From positions 110,523-142,072 of the forward strand of contig NW_003126394.1 of the NCBI RefSeq assembly GCF_000003605.2: a stretch of 31,550 bases of DNA, written 5' to 3'. The DNA comes from Saccoglossus kowalevskii (lineage: Eukaryota; Hemichordata; Enteropneusta; Harrimaniidae). Every line of letters begins with the position of its first letter. The stretch's first letter is position 1. The notes below the pieces were generated by a model. The model did no database searches and had not been told where the DNA came from. It worked only from the letters and a program-made list of their open reading frames with translations. Below are positions 23,701 through 29,802 of the stretch, in pieces. A program made the translations under genes and the position numbers.

Positions 23701-26700
23701 CAACGGATTAACCGAAACACGCATTGTAACAATAGATATCTGACCGTTTCATAACCAGTTGTGGAGGGACTGAGGCTATATCAAAAAGGGACTGGCAGTA
23801 TGTAAAGTCGCAACTTGATGCCCCTGACATCATCCTTTGTATCTCAGTAATTGATGAACAGTAGGTGTTAAGTTGTCAGCCCTTTAACAGCCAATTAAAT
23901 GCACAATGCAATGAAACATTCAGTAGTTCTTTTTAACTTCAAAACTGCCAGCAAAAAATAGAAGAGTTAAAGAGCCTGTGAAATGCCCACCATCACGTTT
24001 CCCATTTTAGATCTATATCCCACTGAAATGGACAGTTATTGATTTTGTTGATGAAAATGATTACTCATATCCAAGTAAATTTGAAATATGTCTCGTGCTG
24101 TAACCACACCCACCTATCTGAAACGGTCGACTGTTTCCGGATTTCCAACTCTTGCCGAAGTTAAAGTGCACCATCAAATGCCAAAATGAGCCGTACTTTT
24201 AACATACATTTTTTCGGATTTTTAGAGGTTGTTTTCACAACAAACATTTATCATGGTTAAATGTTGTGTTGTGGGCAGGTGGAGTGATACGTATAGCCAT
24301 AGTGTAAGTATTCACACATTTCCAATCGATCCGACATCAGTGGGAGAAAGCTGTGAAAGTAACGTGAAAAGGTTGGAATGGACCTTCTCCTTATACTTAT
24401 TCTTTTTTCATTGTGTTCATTTTTACATTATTTCATCATTATGTTCACATTTTTTATGTTCACATTTTTATATTATTTTATCATTATGTTCACATTATTT
24501 TTCATTTTGTTAGCATTTTTACATTATTTCATCATTATAGTCACATTTTTATCGTTATTTTATAATTATGTTTTCATTTTTCTTTATTTCATCATTGTGT
24601 TCAGATTTTTATATTATTTTATCAATATGTTCACATAATTTTTTAAATTTTGTTAGCATTTTTACATTATTCCATCATTATGGTCACATTTTTATCTTTA
24701 TTTTATCATTATGTTTTCTTTTACATTATTTCATCATTTTATTCACATTTATATATTATTTTGTCATTATGTTTTCATTATGTTCGCATTATTTGACATG
24801 TATATCTGTCTAATTATGATAATTTATGCATGGTGAGCAAACTCCCTAGATTAGCGTAGGCGCGAGTGACGTAGGTTTAAAAACTACGCGTTTGTGGCAT
24901 AAATATATCTTGTATTTATATCGCAGTGTACTAATACAGCATAAACATAAGCTTTATTTTATCTGCTGACAATTATTTATAGCGAATGTACTAAAACTAG
25001 TCGAAGCTAATTATAATAGATACGTTAAGGGGTATTATACACATACGTGGCGGGAAAAACGTCGTCTGCGTCAGGTATTGTGTCTCCGTCGGCGAAAGTG
25101 GCCAAAATTGGGGAAGCATGTCAAGCTTTGTGCGATGCAAGTTTATTGTTACAGCAAGCTGTTTCAGCGCCGATGCTGAAACAGTGTCACGATCGCTGCT
25201 GTCGGTTGAAACCAATCCCGGCCAGAATGTTCAAGTCAGTTCAAATGGGAGCTCCTCGTCGTGTCCAGTGACTTTGGCGCATACACTCTCCGCACGGCAT
25301 TCTCAAGACATCAGAGATGAATTGAGTCGGTGTTTTCGTTCAGGAAGAAGAAGGGGTCGCCGTGGGAATTGAGGGGGGAATATGCCAGCAAGTTCTCGAC
25401 CGACATGGCCTCATGCTTTGATAGCATTGGCCACCACAGGCCAGGATTGGGTGCCGTCGGCTTATTGTAATTGAAGAAACAAAATGAAACGAAACAGGAT
25501 AACACACAAAATGAAAATTAAACTGTAATCAGTAAAAATGGGTTTTATATGCACATTTATTTGCCGAAAATAATAATATTTAATACATATATTGCCTGTT
25601 TTGATAATTACAGATAATCAAAAATTCAATCAAAAGAGAATTCCCACTTTTAGTAGATGTTAAGATTCATTGTTAATAAAATACGGAGAGTCGCATAAGT
25701 AAACTAACAGACAATAATATCACAAAACAGGCATATCTTCAACAGAAGAAATCCAATGGTTTTCTTTCAATACAAATTAAAGACACCTTCAAATTTAAGA
25801 TTAGCCTTCCAAACAAGAAGCTTGGCAAACAGTATTTGTCTGTTCTGCTGCCTGCTATAGATACACATCTGTTTTTTGCAGTCTAATTTATTCCAGGGCA
25901 CCTCTACCACAAGTTCAATTAAAATTTGTTAGATATCAGAAATTGGCTAACATTAATTAGATAGTTAATATGCATTTTTTTCAACATTAAACTAATCACG
26001 TCTGTGGATTACCCAAGAGCATCTATGTATTTCAATGAAGTGTGATGATTATGCAATTAGTATGCTTGAATTTCAATCCTAAATTAGTCAGGTCTATAGT
26101 ATTGTTCCCAGGCACTTATATATCAAGCATTATTAAAATGCAATAATTGGTTTCTGAGATTAAGGTAAAAAATTGGGTAATTATTATGTATTATTATGAG
26201 GTTATTACGAGGATACCTCAGAGTATGCATGAAGAAAGTACAGCGGAAGTATCGATGCGACGACGTACTGTCTGAGTACGTACTTTGAGGTATCCTTATT
26301 ATTATACAACGTTCCTGGTGAACAGTCAAATTTCTTGGTAATGATAAAAGATATCAAAAAATAAAATAGTAACTTTGTACTCATACTCTGTCTCATACTC
26401 AAGCGAGTAGAATGAGCCGAGGTGTTTAATCCTTAAGTTGTAGGAGGAGATACATTTGGCGTGAAGCTATTCAAAAATCAGTTTTTTGCTTGTTACTATG
26501 TCAACAATTTTCTTCAGATTTTACCTACCGGGTACTAACTAGAGTGAAGGTGTGATCTGCCTGTAAAGTTGGAGTGTAGTCGGCCCAGCCAAAAATTACA
26601 GAAGAATTAATATGTGAAGACACAGGGAATCACAAACACACACACACAAAATGAATTTAAGCACATCCTATCGGAGCGAGTCATCAGTTGAACATGGTTT

Positions 26701-27168
26701 AGCAAAAGTGGGCGTGGTTTTCTAAAATATGGGCGTGGTCATTTTTGTAACTCAATGTTCGTAACTCGAACAATTCAGCATCTACATTGATACACGATAA
26801 AAAAGTTGATTTGCATAATTTTTATACCCAAAATTAGCTTACATTGTCCTCACTTCACATACGGGAATTAGCGTACAATATTTAAAGCACATGAATAAAG
26901 CACGCCTTAAACAAATATTAGCAATTCAATTTAGAATTACGTTATTTTTTTCAGCTGTAGCCATAATACACCTAGTCAGCACTTACCACATGTTTATCTG
27001 GTCTCCGGGTTTTAATATCGCGAATGGGATGACAAAAAGGCCAATTATCAAGTACCACAGACCGATAGAGAAATCCTTTACTTTAAACTTGACAGTCATA
27101 CTGACTTGAAAGAGTGTGTACAAGATGATTATAGATACAATCAGTGTTAGACACAGGGACATCATCAT
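5643..27168 (-). CDS. AGPAT1: 1-acyl-sn-glycerol-3-phosphate acyltransferase, six exons, complete
   Basis: The coding exons, in order, are 27168-26987, 13475-13336, 11617-11436, 11254-11153, 5961-5889 and 5773-5643. They join in phase to 269 codons plus TGA, close to the 278-283 residues of human AGPAT1/2. The enzyme acylates lysophosphatidate to phosphatidate at the ER membrane in glycerolipid synthesis. Residues 4-23 and about 36-53 are hydrophobic membrane segments. Catalytic motif I NHQSSLD is at 99-105 (His100, Asp105), motif II GVIFVDR at 141-147, motif III PEGTR at 175-179 and motif IV VPIIPVV at 203-209. ATG 27168 sits in ACCATGA with an in-frame TAA just upstream. Every donor is GT and every acceptor AG. 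It could be called AGPAT1 or AGPAT2; invertebrates often have one ancestral form. Introns are 13.5 kb, 1.7 kb, 181 bp, 5.2 kb and 115 bp. Confidence 0.95.
5889..5961 (-). CDS. AGPAT1: AGPAT coding exon 5 (motif IV)
   Basis: It encodes [19 protein letters not shown] and HTFEQ plus one base. The acceptor is ATACTAG|G and the donor CAAA|GTAAGT. VPIIPVV matches acyltransferase motif IV. It is reached from exon 4 across a 5.2 kb repeat-filled intron. Confidence 0.95.
5962..6750. other. AGPAT intron 4, unique AT-rich part
   Basis: Intronic sequence with no recognisable gene. Two short minus-strand frames (62-67 codons) have no family resemblance. Confidence 0.6.
6756..9160 (+). repeat. repeat family A: hairpin-headed element with tandem TATCTCAAG modules
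   Basis: It starts with a hairpin (6756-6787, GACTCCC...GGGAGTC), then a GTGTGTGTGTCTCTG tract, then at least five degenerate units of about 120-135 bp. Each unit has TGATATCTCAAG-like, TTTCAATGAAACTTGGTACA, TGCACAGACCTGAT and ATTACCTAATTTGCATAATT blocks. The series is broken at 7608/8702 by family B and resumes to about 9160. Another copy starts at 20532 on the other strand and a decayed one lies near 25.9-26.2 kb. No protein is encoded. It is an interspersed non-coding repeat of unknown class. Confidence 0.85.
7609..8701 (+). mobile_element. repeat family B, 1.1 kb insertion inside family A
   Basis: It opens with a strong hairpin (7608-7640: GTCCCCGTTCGGAC, GAA, then GTCCGAAAACGGGGAC). A GTCCGT-rich tract and two roughly 300-bp direct repeats follow (CAGAATCC..TGGACCGATT, TTCATTCTTTGCATGTGCC, AGTGGTTTAGCGATT, CAGCCATCTTGTTTTTTGAA), with further shorter units. 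It ends with AACGGGGAC (8672-8680), the inverse of its start, and a small hairpin GTCATT-TTC-AATGAC. Removing it rejoins family A as CATAATTAGTTAATTTT, and TTAG stands on both sides (7605-7608, 8702-8705). The VRPSV-like frames are artefacts of the GTCCGT tract. The class is unknown. Confidence 0.75.
9332..11111 (+). repeat. 29-bp minisatellite, about 61 copies, in AGPAT intron 4
   Basis: The unit is ATGGGTCCCAT + AGCATTCTATATTGCT + GC (or GT), 29 bp, repeated head to tail over 1.78 kb with few indels (one 28-bp copy near 9917). The 11-mer occurs mainly as ATGGGTCCCAT or its reverse complement ATGGGACCCAT, with minor ATGGGTGCCAT and ATGGGTGTCAT forms. The 16-mer is bounded by AGCA and TGCT. 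First and last units share the variant GCGTTTTATAT. It ends about 40 bp from the exon 4 donor on the gene strand. The 99-codon frame inside is an artefact of the repeat. Confidence 0.97.
11153..11254 (-). CDS. AGPAT1: AGPAT coding exon 4 (motif III)
   Basis: It encodes [20 protein letters not shown] and [14 protein letters not shown], in phase 0 on both sides. EGTR binds the glycerol phosphate in this family. The acceptor is TTTAAG|A and the donor CACAG|GTAGGA. The donor lies about 40 bp from the end of the 29-bp minisatellite in intron 4. Confidence 0.96.
11255..11435 (-). other. AGPAT intron 3
   Basis: A 181-bp AT-rich intron with GTAAGTAAAC donor and TATTTAAG acceptor on the minus strand. 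It has no other content. Confidence 0.85.
11436..11617 (-). CDS. AGPAT1: AGPAT coding exon 3 (motif II)
   Basis: The acceptor is CATGCAG|TT and the donor GAAAA|GTAAGT. It encodes [20 protein letters not shown] and [19 protein letters not shown], matching the Gly-Arg-Cys, AKRELL and GVIFIDR blocks of AGPAT1. The exon ends VVNTIKTRK in phase 0. A short CAGGTAAG array lies only about 75 bp upstream of its acceptor. Confidence 0.95.
11690..11785 (+). repeat. short CAGGTAAG / (CA)n array, intron 2
   Basis: Two or three units of AGACATACACACACACACAGG + TAAGCAGGCAT type with long CA runs. It is homologous to the larger array at 12456-13266 and separated from it by AT-rich sequence and the N gap, so the two may once have been continuous. 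Confidence 0.9.
11798..12430. repeat. inverted-repeat (foldback) insertion around an assembly gap
   Basis: Left arm 12014-12037 (GCGAAGCTTAGGTTTAGTAT...) and right arm 12289-12312 are inverse copies, 22 of 24 matching, with the N run between them. Short AACTTTTAATATAG and TTAACTATTAATAT stretches and CCGAGGAC words (near 11800 and 12360) occur outside the arms on both sides. A local hairpin TTCCGAGGAC...GTCCTCGGAA is at 12358-12386. This looks like a foldback or MITE-like insertion splitting the CAGGTAAG array. Frames read through the N run are meaningless. Confidence 0.65.
12038..12275. other. assembly gap (238 N)
   Basis: A run of N. The flanking sequences are inverse copies of each other, so the missing part is probably the centre of a palindrome or a collapsed repeat. 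Confidence 1.
12456..13266 (+). repeat. 28-bp tandem array with CAGGTAAG in each unit, about 29 copies
   Basis: The typical unit is ATACACACAGGTAAGC + AGGCAGACAGAC (28 bp), with variants of 24-32 bp differing in CA number and AGGTAGGTAAG expansions. Most units carry CAGGTAAGC and at least four carry CAGGTAAGT. It lies in AGPAT intron 2, so the gene strand reads (A/G)CTTACCTG repeatedly. No stop codons arise in the unit on the minus strand, which explains the long Cys/Leu/Val-rich frames in all three minus frames. These are not genes. Confidence 0.96.
13336..13475 (-). CDS. AGPAT1: AGPAT coding exon 2 (motif I)
   Basis: The acceptor is AAACAG|G and the donor TTCA|GTAAGT. The first base completes the Trp codon split from exon 1. 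The exon encodes [17 protein letters not shown] and then [17 protein letters not shown], with the catalytic HxxxxD of the PlsC superfamily. The last base starts the Ile codon finished by exon 3. Confidence 0.95.
13476..14520. other. AGPAT intron 1, proximal part
   Basis: AT-rich intronic sequence with no gene seen. A single sequence resembling half of the 29-bp unit (TATGGGACTCATAGCA) occurs near 13842, and an (AT)n tract lies at about 14470-14498. Confidence 0.55.
14525..14555. repeat. 9-bp inverted repeat at start of a GC-rich block
   Basis: CTTGCAGCA and TGCTGCAAG are perfect inverse arms around TGAGTCATACC. A GC-rich stretch rich in G/C runs begins here, unlike the surrounding AT-rich intron. 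Confidence 0.6.
14649..15787. repeat. 26-bp inverted repeat pair spaced about 1.1 kb
   Basis: 14649-14674 (GGGATTGGTCAGTTACTTCG + GCCTAG) is the inverse of 15762-15787 with 25 of 26 bases matching. G/C runs lie just inside both arms. The interior (14.75-15.67 kb) is AT-rich and shows no gene. The right arm adjoins the GC-rich DIRS-like relic. Confidence 0.8.
15788..16190 (-). other. GC-rich segment joined to the DIRS-like relic, unassigned
   Basis: Base composition matches the retroelement relic that follows and not the AT-rich intron. A minus-strand frame at 15697-15978 has no domain I recognise. It may be the downstream or terminal part of the same element, for example an inverted terminal repeat, but this is inference. 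Confidence 0.45.
16190..17990 (-). mobile_element. degraded DIRS-like retrotransposon (reverse transcriptase relic)
   Basis: On the minus strand, broken frames read in RT order: [20 protein letters not shown] and NVFVVPNL (about 16.5-16.6 kb), then [18 protein letters not shown] (motif A, about 16.39-16.43 kb), then [13 protein letters not shown], then [10 protein letters not shown] (catalytic motif C, about 16.23 kb). The GFYS..FVVP block and YLDDWLL favour DIRS over Ty3/Gypsy (usually YxDDI). Upstream frames (17633-17926, 17333-17599, 16762-17259) may be gag-like and an inter-domain region. RNase H and tyrosine recombinase are not seen; the RT breaks off near 16190. At least three frameshifts make it inactive. 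GC is far above the surroundings. Confidence 0.8.
17991..19500. other. AGPAT intron 1, AT-rich, no gene seen
   Basis: Strongly AT-rich with frequent stops in all frames. I see no exon, RNA gene or named repeat. Confidence 0.55.
19501..20275. other. intronic segment with a GC-richer island, unassigned
   Basis: From about 19840 to 20110 the sequence becomes richer in G and C (GGGCAAGGGGCCCC, GGAGGTGGCCATGCAGATGG). This looks like an old insertion. A 103-codon minus-strand frame is rich in Phe, Leu, Pro and Ser and has no motif; I do not treat it as a gene. Confidence 0.4.
20309..20532 (-). repeat. repeat family A, single-unit copy in reverse orientation
   Basis: Read from 20532 down, it has the terminal hairpin (GACTCCCATGTGC, GAA, GCACACAATGGGAATC), a short A/T run, a GTGTGTCTGTATGTGTG tract, CTATCTCAAGAACCATACAT, TTTTTGATGAAACTTGGTGC, TAGATGCTCTGGGCCAATG, and ends at ATTACCTAATTTGCATGAT. 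It matches the start of 6756-6950 closely, so it defines a one-unit form of the family. The hairpin tip contains GCGAAGC. Confidence 0.9.
20660..21345 (+). pseudogene. LINE reverse-transcriptase fragment (motif A to C)
   Basis: Broken plus-strand frames show [19 protein letters not shown] and [13 protein letters not shown] (RT block 1), [12 protein letters not shown] (motif A, Asp present), then YADGLSLIS (motif C, normally YADD) and [20 protein letters not shown]. Stops and shifts lie between blocks. The order is that of a non-LTR ORF2 of the CR1/L2 or Jockey-like groups. The substitution of the second catalytic Asp, the stops and the loss of both ends make it inactive. Confidence 0.85.
21346..21405 (+). 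pseudogene. short fragment of a second LINE RT
   Basis: The plus strand reads [17 protein letters not shown], a conserved block just after motif C in another LINE group (WC..N.L.LNV.KTKE). It is fused directly to the preceding fragment, which already has its own version of this block. Two different LINE copies are therefore joined here. Confidence 0.65.
21406..22002. other. AT-rich intronic sequence with ATT microsatellite
   Basis: No gene seen. An (ATT)n-like tract is at about 21800-21842. Confidence 0.55.
22003..22123. mobile_element. imperfect palindrome, MITE-like, about 121 bp
   Basis: The left arm runs ATATGCAGACTTACTATAAA, then TACTT and TTATTTTCACTG. The right arm is its imperfect inverse (CAAGTGAAAATAAAGTATTT, then TATAGTAGTAGG, then TTTTTGCATAT). 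The arms cover almost the whole element with a small centre near 22063. No clear target duplication is seen, so class is unknown. Confidence 0.65.
22333..22800 (-). pseudogene. second pogo/Tigger-like relic (TIR plus N-terminal fragment)
   Basis: At 22331-22332 is TA, followed by CAGTGACCCCTCGCTAAG, similar to the Tigger TIR at 63. On the minus strand an ATG at 22800 opens [20 protein letters not shown] and continues to [18 protein letters not shown] before stopping at 22645. This resembles the N-terminal helix-turn-helix of Tigger-type transposases. A further frame (22386-22625) has no clear match. The catalytic core is missing, so the copy is internally deleted. The other TIR is not seen. 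Confidence 0.55.
22874..23774. mobile_element. 901-bp TIR element with 9-bp flanking direct repeat
   Basis: The left end CAGTCCCTCCACAACC (22874) and the right end (inverse, ending GGAGGGACTG at 23772) form 28-bp TIRs with about three mismatches; a second inner pair (ATTGCGTGTTTC and GAAACACGCATTG) extends them. GCTATATCA stands directly outside both ends (22865-22873 and 23775-23783), a likely target duplication of 8-9 bp. The TIR and target size could suit a hAT-, P- or Merlin-type element; I cannot decide. The element contains one short acidic frame. Confidence 0.82.
23299..23487 (-). CDS. short acidic frame inside the 901-bp TIR element
   Basis: 62 codons from ATG 23487: [20 protein letters not shown], then [17 protein letters not shown] and a less acidic tail. 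Of the first 38 residues about half are Asp, Glu or Ser. Transposases such as piggyBac and others often begin with an acidic segment of this kind, so this may be the surviving first part of a parental transposase in a non-autonomous copy. No catalytic motif is present. It could also be chance. Confidence 0.4.
   Translation of the reverse strand: MWKSYDDFVDFDDENVDWPSDLEEESHDAESDSDYEPTVKEAMTGDNTKSLSFQETIYTNQF
24253..24390 (+). pseudogene. degenerate THAP zinc-finger fragment
   Basis: From ATG 24253: [20 protein letters not shown], then HTFPIDPTS and [11 protein letters not shown] domains start M..C..xGCxNR....ISFHxFP.D......W...VKR..W. The first Cys, the HxFP block, and the distal Trp are present; the second zinc Cys appears to be Arg and the middle Trp is lost. 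No downstream C..H pair is found because an AT-rich array follows. It is probably a dead first exon of a THAP gene or THAP-bearing transposon. Confidence 0.55.
24400..24790 (+). repeat. AT-rich degenerate tandem array
   Basis: Units of about 28-36 bp resembling TTTTACATTATTTCATCATT + ATGTTCACA. A larger repeat of about 145 bp is suggested by TTTTGTTAGCATTTTTACAT recurring at about 24506 and 24650. The Phe-rich frames (IILSLCSH) are artefacts of the repeat. Confidence 0.88.
25047..25372 (+). pseudogene. unidentified GC-rich coding relic
   Basis: A codon-like, GC-richer block in AT-rich intron. One frame reads [20 protein letters not shown], then [18 protein letters not shown]; it opens with GTG, perhaps a decayed ATG. 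The other frame, from about 25190, reads [37 protein letters not shown] and ends [10 protein letters not shown] at 25372. The two parts look like one Ser-rich, basic-tailed protein split by a frameshift near 25180. I do not recognise it. It may be the N-terminal part of a transposon-encoded protein. A perfect 10-bp inverted repeat is at 25159-25184. Confidence 0.4.
25159..25184. repeat. perfect 10-bp hairpin
   Basis: CTGTTTCAGC and GCTGAAACAG flank GCCGAT. It sits at the point where the reading frame changes in the coding relic. Confidence 0.85.
25460..25919. other. AT-rich intronic sequence, no gene seen
   Basis: No exon, repeat family or RNA gene is apparent. Confidence 0.5.
25920..26190 (-). 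repeat. decayed copy of repeat family A
   Basis: In reverse complement it retains TACATAGATGCTCTTGGG, a CACAGACGTGATTAG block and TTGAAAT/TCATCACA-like words in the same order as 7080-7330. It lacks the terminal hairpin. Confidence 0.6.
26210..26296. mobile_element. 87-bp inverted-repeat element
   Basis: AGGATACCTCAGAGTAT (26210-26226) and its inverse (26280-26296, ending TTGAGGTATCCT) match at 15 of 17 bases. TTATTA-rich sequence lies on both sides. It is MITE-like; target duplication is unclear. Confidence 0.6.
26300..26986. other. distal AGPAT intron 1, no gene seen
   Basis: AT-rich with a (CA)n tract at about 26635-26648 and two GGGCGTGGT words about 25 bp apart (26710-26740). These could be GC-box-like sites but lie inside the intron. 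Confidence 0.5.
26987..27168 (-). CDS. AGPAT1: AGPAT coding exon 1
   Basis: This exon holds residues 1-60 plus two bases of codon 61. It encodes the membrane N-terminus: [20 protein letters not shown], then a short basic stretch (VKFKVKD), then [16 protein letters not shown] and KPGDQINM. The donor is TG|GTAAGT. The order and spacing match the N-terminal hydrophobic region of vertebrate AGPAT1. Three ATG codons occur in a row; the first (27166-27168) is taken as the start because of the ACC before it and the upstream stop. Confidence 0.88.
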
Positions 27169-27818
27169 GGTGTTCAGCCTGATTTACGTGACGAGCGATG
27201 ATCAAGGCATACAGCACAGTGCGGAAATACGACTGCCAAACATCAAACAATATGCATCTCGTACCTTTGGGTCAACGACCGTCAAAGAACTGACGCTTGG
27301 AGTTCGATGGTTGCATCCAAATAATTAGGCTATGTAACTAAACAATTCACGCATATCACGGAAGTCATCGACGTCGTCTGCAGGTTCAAACATGACTGGT
27401 CCGCCCGTCTCCACCAATCAGGTCACAGGATTACAGAATATCCCATTCTGCTCGCAGGGGTGTATGAGAATGGAACAAAACGTCATCAAATGGCGCTGCA
27501 GTCGCAAATGATGACATATTTCAGAATGTTAGACGTCTACAGGTGTCACTTAATGACTGTGTTGTATTGATATTCACATGTGTCCTGTATAACGTAACAA
27601 CAGATGTACAAAAGTGGCATACAATGTTTTTAAATTGCACTATTTTCTAATCTTCTGAGGTGAATATCATTAATTTTGGCAACTTCCATAAGCATACATC
27701 AGATGAACCCTATTATATTTTAGACGATAATGCAAAATATGTGTTTGATAATGTAGCATTATAACCAGAAAATTGCTTCCAAATGACGGACACATCTTAT
27801 ATAGCATTATTCTTTGAT
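27169..27818 (-). promoter_or_regulatory. AGPAT 5' flank: leader and presumed promoter
   Basis: Sequence upstream of the AGPAT start. An in-frame TAA lies 12 nt before the ATG. No TATA box or initiator can be assigned with confidence, and a 5' non-coding exon may lie further up. Assignment is by position only. Confidence 0.4.
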
Positions 27819-27822
27819 TTAA

Positions 27823-27971
27823 AGCGGCAGAGTCGTCACCTGCGCATGCGTCAGATGGCCATAGCGTGTCAGTGTTTACAAACAAGCGTCTACCCACGAG
27901 TCTTTAGCGTGTGTTGTTATCGTCGCTTGGGACTCAATTCCCGCGCGTGCGCAGGTGACGACCCTCCCGCT
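27823..27971. mobile_element. 149-bp MITE with TTAA target sites
   Basis: The ends AGCGGCAGAGTCGTCACCTG (27823) and the inverse of AGGTGACGACCCTCCCGCT (27971) form TIRs of about 28 bp with three mismatches. TTAA stands directly outside each end (27819-27822 and 27972-27975), the target of piggyBac and Kolobok superfamilies. The element is GC- and CpG-rich, unlike its surroundings. It encodes nothing complete and lies 0.65 kb upstream of the AGPAT start codon. Confidence 0.85.
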
Positions 27972-27975
27972 TTAA

Positions 27976-29678
27976 TTATTGGTTTTCAAAGTAAATTGAA
28001 TAAAAAAGAATTAGTATCGTAGTGGATTCTCTCAGTAAACCTAAGCAAAACAAAAATTATCGCCGTTTATCAAAGAGCGAAATGGTCGTGTGAAGGAAAA
28101 CGCGTCGAAACTGTATGATATATATTGTAGGAATTGTGATATCTTGTAGATTGCACTGATTTATGATTACAAAAAATTATTTAAAAATTATATAATTATC
28201 TTAACTCAATTTAAACTTTGGTTTCATGCATATGACGTGTTTTTAAAGTATAACTGTCATTTTATCTAAATTAAGGCGATTTTTTGAACTTCAAAATAAT
28301 TACATAAACCTAATGTCCTAATCTAAAAGACAATCTCCTTGATATAACATCATAATTGTTATGAGTTAGAAAATGAATGACAAAATTAGCTTATGTGTAT
28401 AATCAGTATGAAAAGTGGCTGTGTGTTTATCTGTGGTTCTGGGTTGCGTATTTTGTATATAATTTGTAGAATGAGACAATGTTTCTCACGGTATATCAAG
28501 ATACATATACAATGCAGTTGTTTAGGTGATTTCTTCCCCGTTCCCATAATATAGTCAAATTTATCAAATACACGATGAACGAGTCGCATTCCAAAACGCA
28601 AACGATTTGGGACTCCTACGCTTCAATTCGACGGCTAATACAAATTAACTTGTGTCAAATACAAACGTTTTATATAACTTATTATTATACTCTCTTGAAA
28701 GTTGTCTTGTCGTTTTTGATATTATTCTTGTGTTTCGTCCATGAATAGTTCAATCCGTAAAATTAAAATGATAATATCCTTAGTATTTTACAGCAGACGC
28801 CGAATTAAACTAATCTTATCAATTTCTTCGGAACTATATATCCTTTAGAAGGCTCTTAGATGCGTTTGTTTTGACTTGTCGCTTTCAGTCAACAGCACCC
28901 CTCGACACAACCATTTTCACCAGGGGCGCTGGACAGTAAAAAATAATTACTTAGTACTTTGTTTTAATTTGGGTTTATGTTACCCACGTAACCCCCACAT
29001 GTTATTTTGAGAATGAAAATTCAATTTATGGCTGTGAATATGACTCAACATTGAATAACCTTTGTGCTCCCTTATTTCTGAATCTCCCGGGCCGATGGTG
29101 CTCTGTGAGTGAACGGTTGTTTTTGTAGGTGATGTTTTTTTCCTGAAAACATTTTTTCGTTCAGATTTCTAGCGAAAGAATTGACTGAAATATTAAAATG
29201 ATAGATTTATCAAATCGATACGCGTTCTATACTGTTCATCATAATTAATTAATTGATCAGCGTGATAAGAATGTAATTTAATTTCAAATTCAAAACATCA
29301 AATATAGTTGTATTTTCTTTATGCAAATTTGCAAGTCATAATAACAAACACCGCTAAGAGTGTTCTAAGGAATATGTTGTCCTGATCAGTTTATTTTGGC
29401 GCTCATTGTAATTAAAAACCGTACTGCATTACATTGCACTGCTACAGGCAAGTGGGGAGTTACCAGTACTTAATTTCAGTAAAATATACAATATGTTAAC
29501 CCGTAAATTATTCTGAAAAAATATCTCCGGGGTCAACTGGAAGTATTAAATAGGCATCTCTTGTTATATTCATTATTAGAACGATCAATTATACATGTTT
29601 TACGATTTTTGTTGAGATGAGTGAATAACAAGTTTGACATGTCACCATGGTATTTATGAGTTCAATTTATCCATGTAG
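27976..29678. other. AT-rich upstream intergenic sequence, no gene seen
   Basis: Short frames only; a 71-codon minus-strand frame at 28386-28601 has no motif or clear splice context. No RNA gene is recognised. Confidence 0.5.
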
Positions 29679-29687
29679 ATGAGAGTC

Positions 29688-29793
29688 CAATCTGATTAAA
29701 ATCCAATGTAGGTATAAGAAGCCTCATACCTACACGAGAAACCTCATACATACACGAGAAACCTCATACCTACATCGGATTTTAATCAGATTG
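29688..29793. mobile_element. 106-bp MITE with perfect 9-bp target duplication
   Basis: Arms 29688-29715 and 29766-29793 are inverse copies, 27 of 28 matching (CAATCTGATTAAAATCC...). ATGAGAGTC stands directly outside both ends (29679-29687 and 29794-29802), a perfect 9-bp duplication as made by Mutator-like elements. The 50-bp centre is two to three copies of a 20-bp unit (CCTCATACCTACACGAGAAA). It encodes nothing. Confidence 0.92.
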
Positions 29794-29802
29794 ATGAGAG
29801 TC

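Noticed and set aside
24229-24813. Phe/Leu/Ile-rich plus-strand frames that look like membrane proteins
   Set aside because: Low-complexity translation of the AT-rich tandem array, apart from the short THAP-like start.
27116-27328. 70-codon plus-strand frame
   Set aside because: Overlaps AGPAT exon 1 in antisense and has no domain or splice support.
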